From positions 1 to 6,145 of the forward strand of contig URUQ01000074.1 of the NCBI GenBank assembly GCA_900551145.1: 6,145 bases of DNA. The letters run 5' to 3'. Source of the stretch: an uncultured Eubacteriales bacterium. Lineage in GTDB: Bacteria > Bacillota > Clostridia > Christensenellales > CAG-917. A program made the position numbers and the translations under genes. This document shows, one piece after another, positions 1-5,013 of the stretch. Each line of letters starts with the position of its first letter. The stretch's first letter is position 1. The notes beneath the pieces are model-generated. The model had not been told where the DNA came from and searched no databases. It saw nothing but the letters and a program-made list of their open reading frames with translations.

Positions 1-124
1 AGCTACGCAACAACACGGCGCAGTCGCTTGTACTAATCGTCAAGCTCGACGCTCGATGCGGTCGGCGCCCTGCGCCTCCAACTTCGAATAAGCACATTCC
101 GTTAACAAGTTATTTCTTTTTTTT
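1..124 (+). other. Unassigned 5' region, possibly the 3' end of a structured RNA
   Basis: No reading frame here has a recognisable product, and the piece is more GC-rich than the AT-rich stretch after it. Seen by eye: GGCGCAG (17-23) pairs with CTGCGCC (70-76). Inside it GCTTG (26-30) pairs with CAAGC (41-45), and CGACGC (47-52) pairs with GC-GTCG (58-64) with one bulged G at 60. Together these make a three-way junction. A competing hairpin GGCGC/GCGCC (64-68/72-76) is also possible. A run of eight T (117-124) follows after a weak AACTT/AAGTT stem (80-84/107-111). This could be the tail of a non-coding RNA whose 5' part lies outside the window. I do not see the conserved cores of SRP RNA, tmRNA, RNase P RNA or 23S rRNA. 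A truncated coding tail is not excluded. Confidence 0.3.
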
Positions 125-151
125 ATTCGTTATAAAACAATAAAATATTTA

Positions 152-186
152 GGTGTCGAGCAAAAACGCTTGACACCTTTGTTTTT
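152..186 (+). terminator. Rho-independent terminator upstream of ylxM
   Basis: A 10-bp stem pairs GGTGTCGAGC (152-161) with GCTTGACACC (168-177), with one G-T wobble at 158/171 and a six-base loop (162-167). It is followed by TTTGTTTTT (178-186). This is a classical intrinsic terminator for transcripts arriving from the left, separating whatever lies upstream from the ylxM-ffh operon. Its 3' arm also carries the -35 box of the next promoter. Confidence 0.85.
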
Positions 187-198
187 AAGGCGTATTAT
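170..198 (+). promoter_or_regulatory. Sigma-A-type promoter for ylxM-ffh
   Basis: TTGACA (170-175) matches the -35 consensus exactly. TATTAT (193-198) matches the -10 consensus at five of six positions, and the spacer is exactly 17 bp. Transcription would start near 205, giving a leader of about 25 nt before the ylxM ATG. The -35 box lies within the 3' arm of the terminator stem, so terminator and promoter share DNA. The same promoter probably drives ffh and may read into rpsP and beyond, since no intrinsic terminator is visible after ffh. Confidence 0.75.
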
Positions 199-229
199 TG
201 TGTAAAGCAATGGAGATTGACAGTCGATT

Positions 230-544
230 ATGGATAGATTTGAAATTTCGGTTTTGAGAGGGTACTACGGTGCGCTCCTCACTCAAAGACAAAACGATAT
301 GCTCGTTATGCACTACGACGAAGATTTGTCTTTCGGAGAAATTGCAAACATAGTCGGAATATCTCGTCAAGCGGTGCTCGACGGCATCAATAAGGGTGAA
401 AAACACCTTTGTGAATACGAAGAAGCGTTGGGGCTTGTCAAAAAGGACAAGCAAATAAACCTTCTTTTGGACGAAGTGTCTCTGCGTTGCGACGACGAAG
501 GCAAAGCCATCGTCGAAAAAATCAAAAAGTTATTGGAGGACTAA
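230..544 (+). CDS. ylxM: YlxM/p13-family helix-turn-helix protein
   Basis: A 104-residue protein of the YlxM (UPF0122) family, small putative DNA-binding proteins nearly always encoded directly upstream of ffh; in some Gram-positives YlxM is reported to assist the SRP pathway. The N-terminal half looks like a sigma-70 region 4-type helix-turn-helix. LTQRQ starts near residue 17, LSFGEIANIVGISRQAV (about residues 33-49) forms the turn and recognition helix, and a basic KGEKHL segment follows. The C-terminal third is charged and helical. Length is close to the usual 105-120 residues. ATG at 230 is chosen because the frame has a stop at 218-220; the nearest Shine-Dalgarno, GGAG at 212-215, is 14 nt away, rather far. 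The stop codon touches the ffh start. Family assignment is firm from sequence and position; the molecular role is family knowledge. Confidence 0.92.
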   Translation: MDRFEISVLRGYYGALLTQRQNDMLVMHYDEDLSFGEIANIVGISRQAVLDGINKGEKHLCEYEEALGLVKKDKQINLLLDEVSLRCDDEGKAIVEKIKKLLED

Positions 545-1879
545 ATGGCTCTTTTCGGAAGTTTGGCAGACAGAATGAATCACATATTCTCAAAACTTCG
601 CAACAAAGGTAAGTTGACCGAACTTGAGATAAAACAAGCTATGCGCGAAATTCGCGTTGCTCTCCTGGAAGCCGACGTCAATTACAACGTCGTCAAAGAT
701 TTTACCAACAGAGTGAGCGAAAAGGCTCTCGGTGAAGATATCCTCAAATCCCTCACGCCTGCACAACAAATAGTCAAAATCGTCAATGAGGAACTTTGCG
801 CTTTGATGGGAAGCACTCATCAAAAGCTTGCTGTGAGCGACAAGCAACCCACAATATATATGATGTGCGGTTTGCAAGGCGCGGGCAAGACCACAATGTG
901 CGGAAAACTTGCTCAATACCTCAAAAAACAAAGCAAAAAGACGCTTCTTATCGCGTGCGACATCTATAGACCTGCGGCAATCCAACAACTCAAAGTCGTT
1001 GCCCAAAAGGCGGGGACGGAGTGTTTTGAGATGGGACAAATCGATCCCGTCAAGATTGCGAAAGCGGGCATCGAGTACGCTCTCAAAAACGGCTACGACA
1101 CGGTGATTATCGATACTGCTGGACGTTTGCATATTGACGAGAACTTGATGCAAGAGCTTATCAACATCAAGACTGCCGTCAAGCCCACCGAGATTTTGCT
1201 CGTCGTCGACAGCATGACGGGGCAAGACGCGGTTACGGTTGCCGACACGTTCAATCAAAAGCTCGACATCACGGGCGTTATCATGACCAAACTCGACGGT
1301 GACACGAGAGGCGGTGCCGCGCTTTCAATCAAAGCGGTTACCGGCAAGCCGATCAAGTTCAGCGGTACGGGTGAGAAGATGGAAGATATCGAGCCGTTCC
1401 ATCCCGAGCGTATGGCGTCTCGAATCCTCGGCATGGGGGACGTGCTTACACTCATTGAAAAGGCGGAGCAAGCGATATCGCAAGAAGAAGCACTCAAACT
1501 TCAAAAGAAACTCAAAGAAAATTCTTTCAATCTCGAAGATTATCTCGCTCAACTCGACAGCATGAAAAAGATGGGCAATCTTCAAGACATGATGTCAATG
1601 ATTCCGGGGCTTTCGGGCAAAATGAAAGGCAATCCGCAAATCGACGAAAATCAGATTGCCAAGACCAAAGCGATTATTCAATCGATGACTCCCAAAGAGC
1701 GTCGCAATCCCGAGATTATCAAAGCGTCCCAACGCAAGCGCATTGCAAAGGGTAGCGGAACGTCAATTCAAGAGGTCAATCAACTTCTCAAACAGTTTGA
1801 GATGACAAAAGACTTGATGTCGCGTATGCAAAAAGGCGGAATGAAAGGACTTCGCGGTCTCAAAGGCTTGCCGTTCTAA
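545..1879 (+). CDS. ffh: Signal recognition particle GTPase Ffh (SRP54)
   Basis: A 444-residue protein, full length for bacterial Ffh. It binds SRP RNA and signal peptides of nascent membrane and secreted proteins at the ribosome and delivers them to FtsY at the membrane. The N domain is a helical bundle (about 1-90, with the ALLEADVN motif at 39-46). The G domain has the P-loop GLQGAGKTT (109-117), CDIYRPAA (138-145), DTAGRL (190-195), TKLDGD (248-253) and SGTGEK (273-278). The M domain (about 300-444) is methionine-rich, with the SRP RNA-binding helix-turn-helix around ASQRKRIAKGSG (394-405). All SRP GTPase motifs are intact. ATG 545 directly follows the ylxM stop, with a strong GGAGGA Shine-Dalgarno at 535-540 inside the end of ylxM. 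ftsY, often just upstream of ylxM in Firmicutes, is not in the window. Confidence 0.99.
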   Translation: MALFGSLADRMNHIFSKLRNKGKLTELEIKQAMREIRVALLEADVNYNVVKDFTNRVSEKALGEDILKSLTPAQQIVKIVNEELCALMGSTHQKLAVSDKQPTIYMMCGLQGAGKTTMCGKLAQYLKKQSKKTLLIACDIYRPAAIQQLKVVAQKAGTECFEMGQIDPVKIAKAGIEYALKNGYDTVIIDTAGRLHIDENLMQELINIKTAVKPTEILLVVDSMTGQDAVTVADTFNQKLDITGVIMTKLDGDTRGGAALSIKAVTGKPIKFSGTGEKMEDIEPFHPERMASRILGMGDVLTLIEKAEQAISQEEALKLQKKLKENSFNLEDYLAQLDSMKKMGNLQDMMSMIPGLSGKMKGNPQIDENQIAKTKAIIQSMTPKERRNPEIIKASQRKRIAKGSGTSIQEVNQLLKQFEMTKDLMSRMQKGGMKGLRGLKGLPF

Positions 1880-1894
1880 TCCGCAAAATATCGA

Positions 1895-1917
1895 TTATAT
1901 TAACAACAATAATATAA
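1895..1917. repeat. AT-only inverted repeat in the ffh-rpsP gap
   Basis: TTATATT (1895-1901) and AATATAA (1911-1917) are perfect reverse complements separated by 9 bases. They lie in the very AT-rich 69-bp gap between ffh and rpsP (1880-1948). The stem has no G-C pair and no T-run after it, so it is not a credible terminator. It could be a melting region or part of a weak internal promoter for rpsP, but I see no convincing -35/-10 pair at proper spacing. Confidence 0.3.
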
Positions 1918-1948
1918 AATAAATTATGACAAATGGAGGCTAACTGTT

Positions 1949-2197
1949 ATGGTTAAACTTAGACTCACCAGAATGGGCTCAACTAAAGCACCTTTCTATC
2001 GTATCGTTGCAATGGATTCTCGCAAAGCGCGTGACGGCAAGTACATCGATCAAATCGGTTACTACAATCCCGTTTCCGAACCCAAGCAAATCGTCATCGA
2101 CGCCGACAAAGCAAAACAATGGCTTGCAAACGGTGCTCAACCGACTGATACGGTTATGGGTTTGCTCGTTCAACAAGGTATCGTTGAGAAGAAGTAA
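1949..2197 (+). CDS. rpsP: 30S ribosomal protein S16 (bS16)
   Basis: An 82-residue protein with the full bS16 pattern. It begins MVKLRLTRMGSTKAPFYRIV, has the DSRKARDGKYIDQIGYYNP segment (residues 23-41), and ends with the ALxNGAQPTDTV-like stretch (here WLANGAQPTDTV, 58-69). S16 is a primary-type 16S rRNA binder needed for assembly of the 5' domain of the 30S subunit. Length is usual (about 80-90). ATG 1949 has a strong GGAGG at 1935-1939, nine bases upstream. It heads the compact rpsP-khpA-rimM-trmD block, an arrangement conserved across Firmicutes and, apart from khpA, in Proteobacteria. Confidence 0.99.
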   Translation: MVKLRLTRMGSTKAPFYRIVAMDSRKARDGKYIDQIGYYNPVSEPKQIVIDADKAKQWLANGAQPTDTVMGLLVQQGIVEKK

Positions 2198-2211
2198 ATT
2201 GGTGGCTTTAG

Positions 2212-2451
2212 ATGATTGAATTGGTCGAATATCTTGTTGCGTCCCTCGTTCCCGACGGCGATTATACCGTGGAACAAAGAGACGGCAACGGTGCAAGCGA
2301 CATCGTCGTTACTATCGCAAAAAAGGATATCGGCAAAGTGATTGGCAAGCAAGGCAGAATTGCAAAAGCAATCCGCACTCTCGTCAAATCCGCAAGTGCC
2401 AAATCCGGTGCGAAGTACAACGTTGTCATCGAAGAGAAAGATGAAATCTGA
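2212..2451 (+). CDS. khpA: KH-domain RNA-binding protein KhpA (YlqC family)
   Basis: A 79-residue single type II KH domain protein. The hallmark GKVIGKQGRIAKAIRTL lies at residues 41-57 with the RNA-gripping GKQG loop at 45-48, followed by a final beta strand (YNVVIEE, 69-75). In Streptococcus and other Firmicutes KhpA dimerises with KhpB/EloR and affects cell elongation and many transcripts; that role is family knowledge and cannot be read here. It starts 14 bp after rpsP with a GGTGG Shine-Dalgarno (2201-2205). Its last 11 bases overlap the start of rimM, pointing to translational coupling. Length matches the family (75-82). ylqD, found next in Bacillus, is absent. Confidence 0.93.
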   Translation: MIELVEYLVASLVPDGDYTVEQRDGNGASDIVVTIAKKDIGKVIGKQGRIAKAIRTLVKSASAKSGAKYNVVIEEKDEI

Positions 2452-2944
2452 ACTCACGATAGGCAAGGTCTTAAAACCGCGCGGTTTGAAAGGGGAACTC
2501 AAAATCGAGACTTATTCCTCCGATTCCGCACGGTTTTCTCACCTTAAACAACTCAAAATCGACGCAAAAGAGTATATCGTCAAAAATATCTCGCTCGAAG
2601 GCGCAATCGGATACGTTACGCTTGATACTATCGACGACGTAGACAAAGCGGAAGCGTTGAGAGGCAAGTTTATCACCGCAAAAAGAGACGATTTGCCCAA
2701 ACTTCCCGACGGAAAGTATTATATCGTGGATATGATAGGTCTTGACGTGTTTGCAAACGGAGAATGTGTGGGTGAAATCACAGACGTTTTGCAATACGGC
2801 TCTGCCGACGTGTACGTCGTAAGAAACGGTGAAGCGAGTTTGAGTTTTCCCGCAATCGGCGGTCTTATTAAAGAAGTTGACCTGCAAGGCGGAAAAATGA
2901 TGCTTGACGGGACGATTTTCAATCGCGTAGTGGTGTTCAACTGA
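2441..2944 (+). CDS. rimM: Ribosome maturation factor RimM
   Basis: A 167-residue RimM, a 30S assembly factor that binds ribosomal protein S19 and helps mature the 16S 3' domain. The N-terminal beta-barrel begins with the signature IGKVLKPRGLKGELKIET (residues 7-24). The C-terminal PRC-barrel-like half contains GKYYIVDMIGLDVF (91-104), GEITDVLQYGSADVYVV (111-127) and SFPAIGGLIKEVDL (135-148). The start is set at ATG 2441 because the IGKV motif then sits near the N-terminus as in the family. A longer in-frame version from 2342 would run inside khpA and add 33 residues with no family counterpart. The upstream GAAGAG is a weak Shine-Dalgarno, so expression likely relies on coupling to khpA through the 11-bp overlap. 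Its stop is one base before trmD. Confidence 0.96.
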   Translation: MKSELTIGKVLKPRGLKGELKIETYSSDSARFSHLKQLKIDAKEYIVKNISLEGAIGYVTLDTIDDVDKAEALRGKFITAKRDDLPKLPDGKYYIVDMIGLDVFANGECVGEITDVLQYGSADVYVVRNGEASLSFPAIGGLIKEVDLQGGKMMLDGTIFNRVVVFN

Positions 2945-2945
2945 T

Positions 2946-3665
2946 ATGAAATTTGACGTTTTGACAATATTCCCGCAATATTTCGATGTCCTCAACGAAA
3001 GCCTTTTGGGAAAGGCAATCGAGGGGGGCAAGTTTTGCGTTGACATAGTCAACATCCGTGATTTTTCAAAAGATAAGCACCTCAAAACCGACGATACGCC
3101 TTACGGTGGTGGCGCGGGCATGGTTATGACGCCCGATCCCATCGTAAGCGCGATAGAAGCGGTCGACCCGCACCACGAGGCGTGGCGCGTATATATGTCC
3201 CCGAGAGGCACGGTTCTCAATCAAGCCAAAGTCGAGAGTCTTGCAAAAGAAAATCGCATTTTGATACTTTGCGGTGATTACGAGGGCGTTGACCAACGCG
3301 CTTTGGACATCTGCATTGACGAGGAATTGTCGATAGGTGATTATGTGCTTACAGGCGGGGAATTGCCGGCTCTCGTGACCATAAACTGCGTTGCAAGGTA
3401 TATCGACGGTGTTCTCGGCTCAGACGAAAGCACCAAGGAAGAGAGTTTTTCCAACGGACTTTTGGAATACCCGCAATACACCCGTCCCGAAGTGTACAGA
3501 GGCTACGCCGTTCCCGAAGTTTTGCTTGGCGGTAATCACAGTGACATTCAAAAGTGGCGTCTTGAAAAGTCGCTCGAAGTGACGATGAAACGTCGTCCGG
3601 ACTTGTTCAGACATCTCGATTTAGGCAAATTCTTGCCAACCAAGAAAAGAAAACGCAATCGTTAA
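2946..3665 (+). CDS. trmD: tRNA (guanine-N1-)-methyltransferase TrmD
   Basis: A 239-residue SPOUT (trefoil-knot) methyltransferase that uses S-adenosylmethionine to make m1G37 in tRNAs and so prevents +1 frameshifting. Motifs in order: MKFDVLTIFPQYF (1-13), DDTPYGGGAGMVM (49-61), CGDYEGVDQR (109-118), SIGDYVLTGGELPA (129-142), LEYPQYTRP (173-181) and LLGGNHSDIQKWR (193-205). The knot and cofactor loop are intact. The arginine equivalent to E. coli R154 is R151. The position aligned with the E. coli catalytic D169 (in EDSF) reads E166 (EESF), a conservative change. ATG 2946 follows the rimM stop by one base with no clear Shine-Dalgarno, so it is probably coupled to rimM. The short Lys/Arg-rich tail (233-239) is ordinary. 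rplS does not follow. Confidence 0.98.
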   Translation: MKFDVLTIFPQYFDVLNESLLGKAIEGGKFCVDIVNIRDFSKDKHLKTDDTPYGGGAGMVMTPDPIVSAIEAVDPHHEAWRVYMSPRGTVLNQAKVESLAKENRILILCGDYEGVDQRALDICIDEELSIGDYVLTGGELPALVTINCVARYIDGVLGSDESTKEESFSNGLLEYPQYTRPEVYRGYAVPEVLLGGNHSDIQKWRLEKSLEVTMKRRPDLFRHLDLGKFLPTKKRKRNR

Positions 3666-3686
3666 ATACGGTTGATTATTTCGATT

Positions 3687-3773
3687 GTCATTCCGAGGGA
3701 ACGGAGTGACCGTGGGAATCTAGCGTAGCGAAATGCGGCTTACGCCTTGATTGCCACGCTTGCGCTCGCAATG
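3687..3773. repeat. Interspersed palindromic mosaic element, copy 1
   Basis: In the 157-bp gap between trmD and rbgA. The left part CATTCCGAG...GTGGGAATC (3689-3720) and the reverse complement of the right part, CATTGCGAG...GTGGCAATC (3749-3773), are near copies, so the element is an imperfect inverted repeat. Each half is also a hairpin with its own stem: ATTCC/GGAAT (3690-3694/3715-3719) on the left and ATTGC/GCAAT (3750-3754/3768-3772) on the right. A small GGC-TTAC-GCC hairpin lies at 3737-3746. The style resembles REP- or MITE-like intergenic repeats of many bacterial genomes. A diverged partial copy lies at 4813-4848. No transposase gene is present. Confidence 0.7.
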
Positions 3774-3795
3774 CCATAAGGAAAATACAATTTAC

Positions 3796-3810
3796 TTGTG
3801 CATAGCACAA
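3796..3810 (+). repeat. Solitary TTGTGC hairpin module upstream of rbgA
   Basis: TTGTGC (3796-3801) pairs perfectly with GCACAA (3805-3810) around the loop ATA. The 15 bases 3794-3808 recur exactly at 4961-4975 as unit 4 of the array before rnhB. The 5' flank AATTTACTT resembles the AATATCACTT that precedes that unit. The last two paired bases overlap the first two bases of the rbgA Shine-Dalgarno (AAAGGA, 3809-3814), so a folded transcript could partly limit ribosome access. Confidence 0.7.
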
Positions 3811-3825
3811 AGGAATTTCGTTTTG
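3809..3825 (+). promoter_or_regulatory. Ribosome binding site and TTG start of rbgA
   Basis: AAAGGA at 3809-3814 lies eight bases before TTG 3823-3825. This spacing picks TTG as the start codon rather than an ATG at 3751, which lies inside the repeat element and has no good site before it. Confidence 0.8.
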
Positions 3826-4677
3826 AACATACAATGGTTTCCCGGTCATATGACCAAAGCGATACGAATGATGGAGGACAATCTCCGTCTCGTCGACGCG
3901 CTTATATACGTTATTGACGCAAGGGCAGTATACTCTTGCGATAACCCTCTTTTCAACAAGCTTTTGCAAGGCAAGAGGGTGCTTTACGTTTTCAACAAGT
4001 GCGATTTGGTGGAAAAATCCGACCTCGACGCTTGGTGTGAGCTTTTCAAAAAGCAAGGTAAACCGTACGTCAAAGCAATCGGCACGAGCGGTGATTGTTC
4101 GCAAATCGTTGCGGGGCTCAAACAAGTCGTGTCCGACAAAATCGAAAAATACGCCGCAAAAGGCGCAAATATATCCGTGAGAGCAATGGTCGTAGGCGTT
4201 CCGAATAGCGGAAAGTCCACGATTATTAACTCTATGGTCAAAAAAGCAAAAGCGGTTACGGGTGACCGTCCCGGCGTTACGAGAGGCAAACAATGGCTTT
4301 CAATCGACAACGTGGACTTTTTGGACACCCCGGGCACGCTTTGGGGCAAGTTCGATGATCAAAAAGTTGCTCATCACCTTGCGTATATCGGCTCTATCAG
4401 GGACGATATCCTCGACGAAAGCGAACTTGCGTACGATTTTCTCGATGAAATGAAGACGCTTTATCCTCAAAACTTGCAACAAAGATACAATTTGCCGGAG
4501 ATAAAAGAGCAAACGATAGACATTTTTGAAGATATTGCATTGTCCAGAGGCTTCAAACTTAAAGGCAATCAACCCGATTACGAAAGAACGGCAAGAATGA
4601 TTATCGACGAGTTCCGCAAAGGTAAGCTGGGTAAAATAATGCTTGAACAACCCGTTGCTCAAACGGCATTGCGGTGA
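3823..4677 (+). CDS. rbgA: Ribosome biogenesis GTPase RbgA (YlqF)
   Basis: A 284-residue circularly permuted GTPase that drives a late step of 50S subunit assembly. The G motifs run in permuted order: NKCD (G4, 58-61), then the P-loop GVPNSGKST (G1, 125-133), GVTRG (G2, 151-155) and DTPG (G3, 168-171). The C-terminal helical domain (about 195-284) is the RbgA-type RNA-contacting tail. The N-terminus MNIQWFPGHMTKA matches Bacillus RbgA, and with the TTG start the catalytic histidine of WFPGHM falls at residue 9, its position in B. subtilis. Length also matches (about 282). Starting at ATG 3751 would add 24 residues encoded by the repeat and is rejected. In Firmicutes rbgA usually follows trmD-rplS; here a repeat-filled gap replaces rplS. 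Confidence 0.97.
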   Translation: MNIQWFPGHMTKAIRMMEDNLRLVDALIYVIDARAVYSCDNPLFNKLLQGKRVLYVFNKCDLVEKSDLDAWCELFKKQGKPYVKAIGTSGDCSQIVAGLKQVVSDKIEKYAAKGANISVRAMVVGVPNSGKSTIINSMVKKAKAVTGDRPGVTRGKQWLSIDNVDFLDTPGTLWGKFDDQKVAHHLAYIGSIRDDILDESELAYDFLDEMKTLYPQNLQQRYNLPEIKEQTIDIFEDIALSRGFKLKGNQPDYERTARMIIDEFRKGKLGKIMLEQPVAQTALR

Positions 4678-4756
4678 TGACAACAAAAGCATTTATTGTC
4701 ATAAACCGCATTTGTTCTCGCAACTACTACCGCGCAACCGATATACGCTATCAGTT

Positions 4757-4805
4757 CAAGCAAGGATAAAACCTCATATCACAGTTCCGCTATATCGCTT
4801 GCTTG
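4757..4805 (+). repeat. Long imperfect hairpin in the rbgA-rnhB gap
   Basis: CAAGCAAG (4757-4764) pairs with CTTGCTTG (4798-4805). The stem continues past one bulged G (4797) with GATA (4765-4768) against TATC (4793-4796), giving 12 pairs around a 24-base loop. The loop and its edge contain ATATCAC (4776-4782) and ATATCG (4792-4797), echoes of the constant segment of the downstream array. Function unknown. Confidence 0.5.
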
Positions 4806-4812
4806 GTGTGTG

Positions 4813-4848
4813 CGCCTTCGGCTTGATTCCCACGCTATCGCTTGAATG
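4813..4848. repeat. Interspersed mosaic element, partial diverged copy 2
   Basis: Bases 4822-4848 align with the right half of copy 1 (3746-3773): both read CTTGATT, then G or C, then CCACGCT, two variable bases, CGCT, a variable 2-3 bases, AATG, with one single-base gap. Both are preceded by a small GC hairpin (GCC-TTC-GGC here at 4814-4822, GGC-TTAC-GCC in copy 1). The end stem is ATTC/GAAT (4826-4829/4844-4847). The left half of the element is missing or too diverged to see. Confidence 0.6.
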
Positions 4849-4856
4849 ATAATAGG

Positions 4857-4869
4857 GTGGGACACCCAC
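4857..4869 (+). repeat. GTGGG-ACA-CCCAC mini-hairpin
   Basis: GTGGG (4857-4861) pairs perfectly with CCCAC (4865-4869) around a three-base loop. Its size and loop match the modules of the array that starts 25 bp downstream, and AATATA follows at 4875-4880 where the array units carry AATATCACT. It may be a decayed sixth unit; that is inference. Confidence 0.45.
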
Positions 4870-4893
4870 ACCCGAATATAAATGTTCCACAAC

Positions 4894-5007
4894 TTGCGCA
4901 AAGCGCAAATATCACTTTTTGCGTAAGCAAAAAATATCACTGCGACGAAGTCGCAATATCACTTGTGCATAGCACGAATATCACTGCACTTTTAGTGCAA
5001 TATCGTT
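4894..5007 (+). repeat. Five-unit tandem array of stem-variable hairpins
   Basis: Five modules, each a short perfect or near-perfect hairpin followed by a constant 8-mer. Stems and loops: TTGCGC-AAA-GCGCAA (4894-4908), TTTTGC-GTAA-GCAAAA (4917-4932), TGCGAC-GAA-GTCGCA (4941-4955), TTGTGC-ATA-GCACGA (4963-4977, one G-T wobble) and TGCACT-TTT-AGTGCA (4985-4999). The constant ATATCACT begins at 4909, 4934, 4956 and 4978; the last unit has ATATCGTT at 5000. Spacing is 25, 22, 22 and 22 bp. Stem sequences differ between units while pairing is kept. The array ends 6 bp before the rnhB ATG. It is neither a CRISPR nor a simple tandem repeat, and I do not recognise a named family. Confidence 0.9.
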
Positions 5008-5013
5008 TCACTT

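Larger units (their letters stand above)
4678..5013 (+). other. 336-bp non-coding gap rich in hairpins
   Basis: No credible gene lies between rbgA and rnhB; the open frames are short, cross the repeats and look like nothing known. From left to right it holds: a weak inverted repeat ATGACAA/TTGTCAT overlapping the rbgA stop (4677-4683/4696-4702) without a T-run; about 50 bp with no clear structure; a 12-bp imperfect hairpin (4757-4805); the second mosaic element copy (4813-4848); a compact GTGGG-ACA-CCCAC hairpin (4857-4869); and the five-unit array (4894-5007). I see no good promoter or intrinsic terminator, so rnhB is probably reached by read-through from rbgA. Confidence 0.7.

Noticed and set aside
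28..50. 3' end of 23S rRNA, suggested by GTACTAATCG
   Set aside because: Only about ten bases resemble the 23S 3' region; the preceding AGCTGAC-type context and the terminal pairing strand are missing.
217..245. Second promoter with TTGACA at 217-222
   Set aside because: No -10-like hexamer lies 16-18 bp downstream, and transcription would start inside ylxM.
210..257. Leader peptide beginning at ATG 210 (15 codons)
   Set aside because: It overlaps the ylxM start in another frame, would begin only about 5 nt from the predicted transcript start, and has no ribosome site or attenuation structure.
590..1258. 222-residue minus-strand frame opposite ffh
   Set aside because: It is antisense to the highly conserved ffh coding sequence and resembles no known protein; a shadow of codon bias.
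2342..2440. Longer rimM start
   Set aside because: The extra 33 residues are khpA read in another frame and have no counterpart in RimM proteins.
4677..4702. Terminator after rbgA (ATGACAA/TTGTCAT)
   Set aside because: The stem is short and AT-rich with a 12-base loop, and no T-run follows.
4894..5007. CRISPR array
   Set aside because: The constant part is only 8 bases, the variable parts are self-complementary rather than unrelated spacers, the period is about 22 bp, and no cas gene is present.
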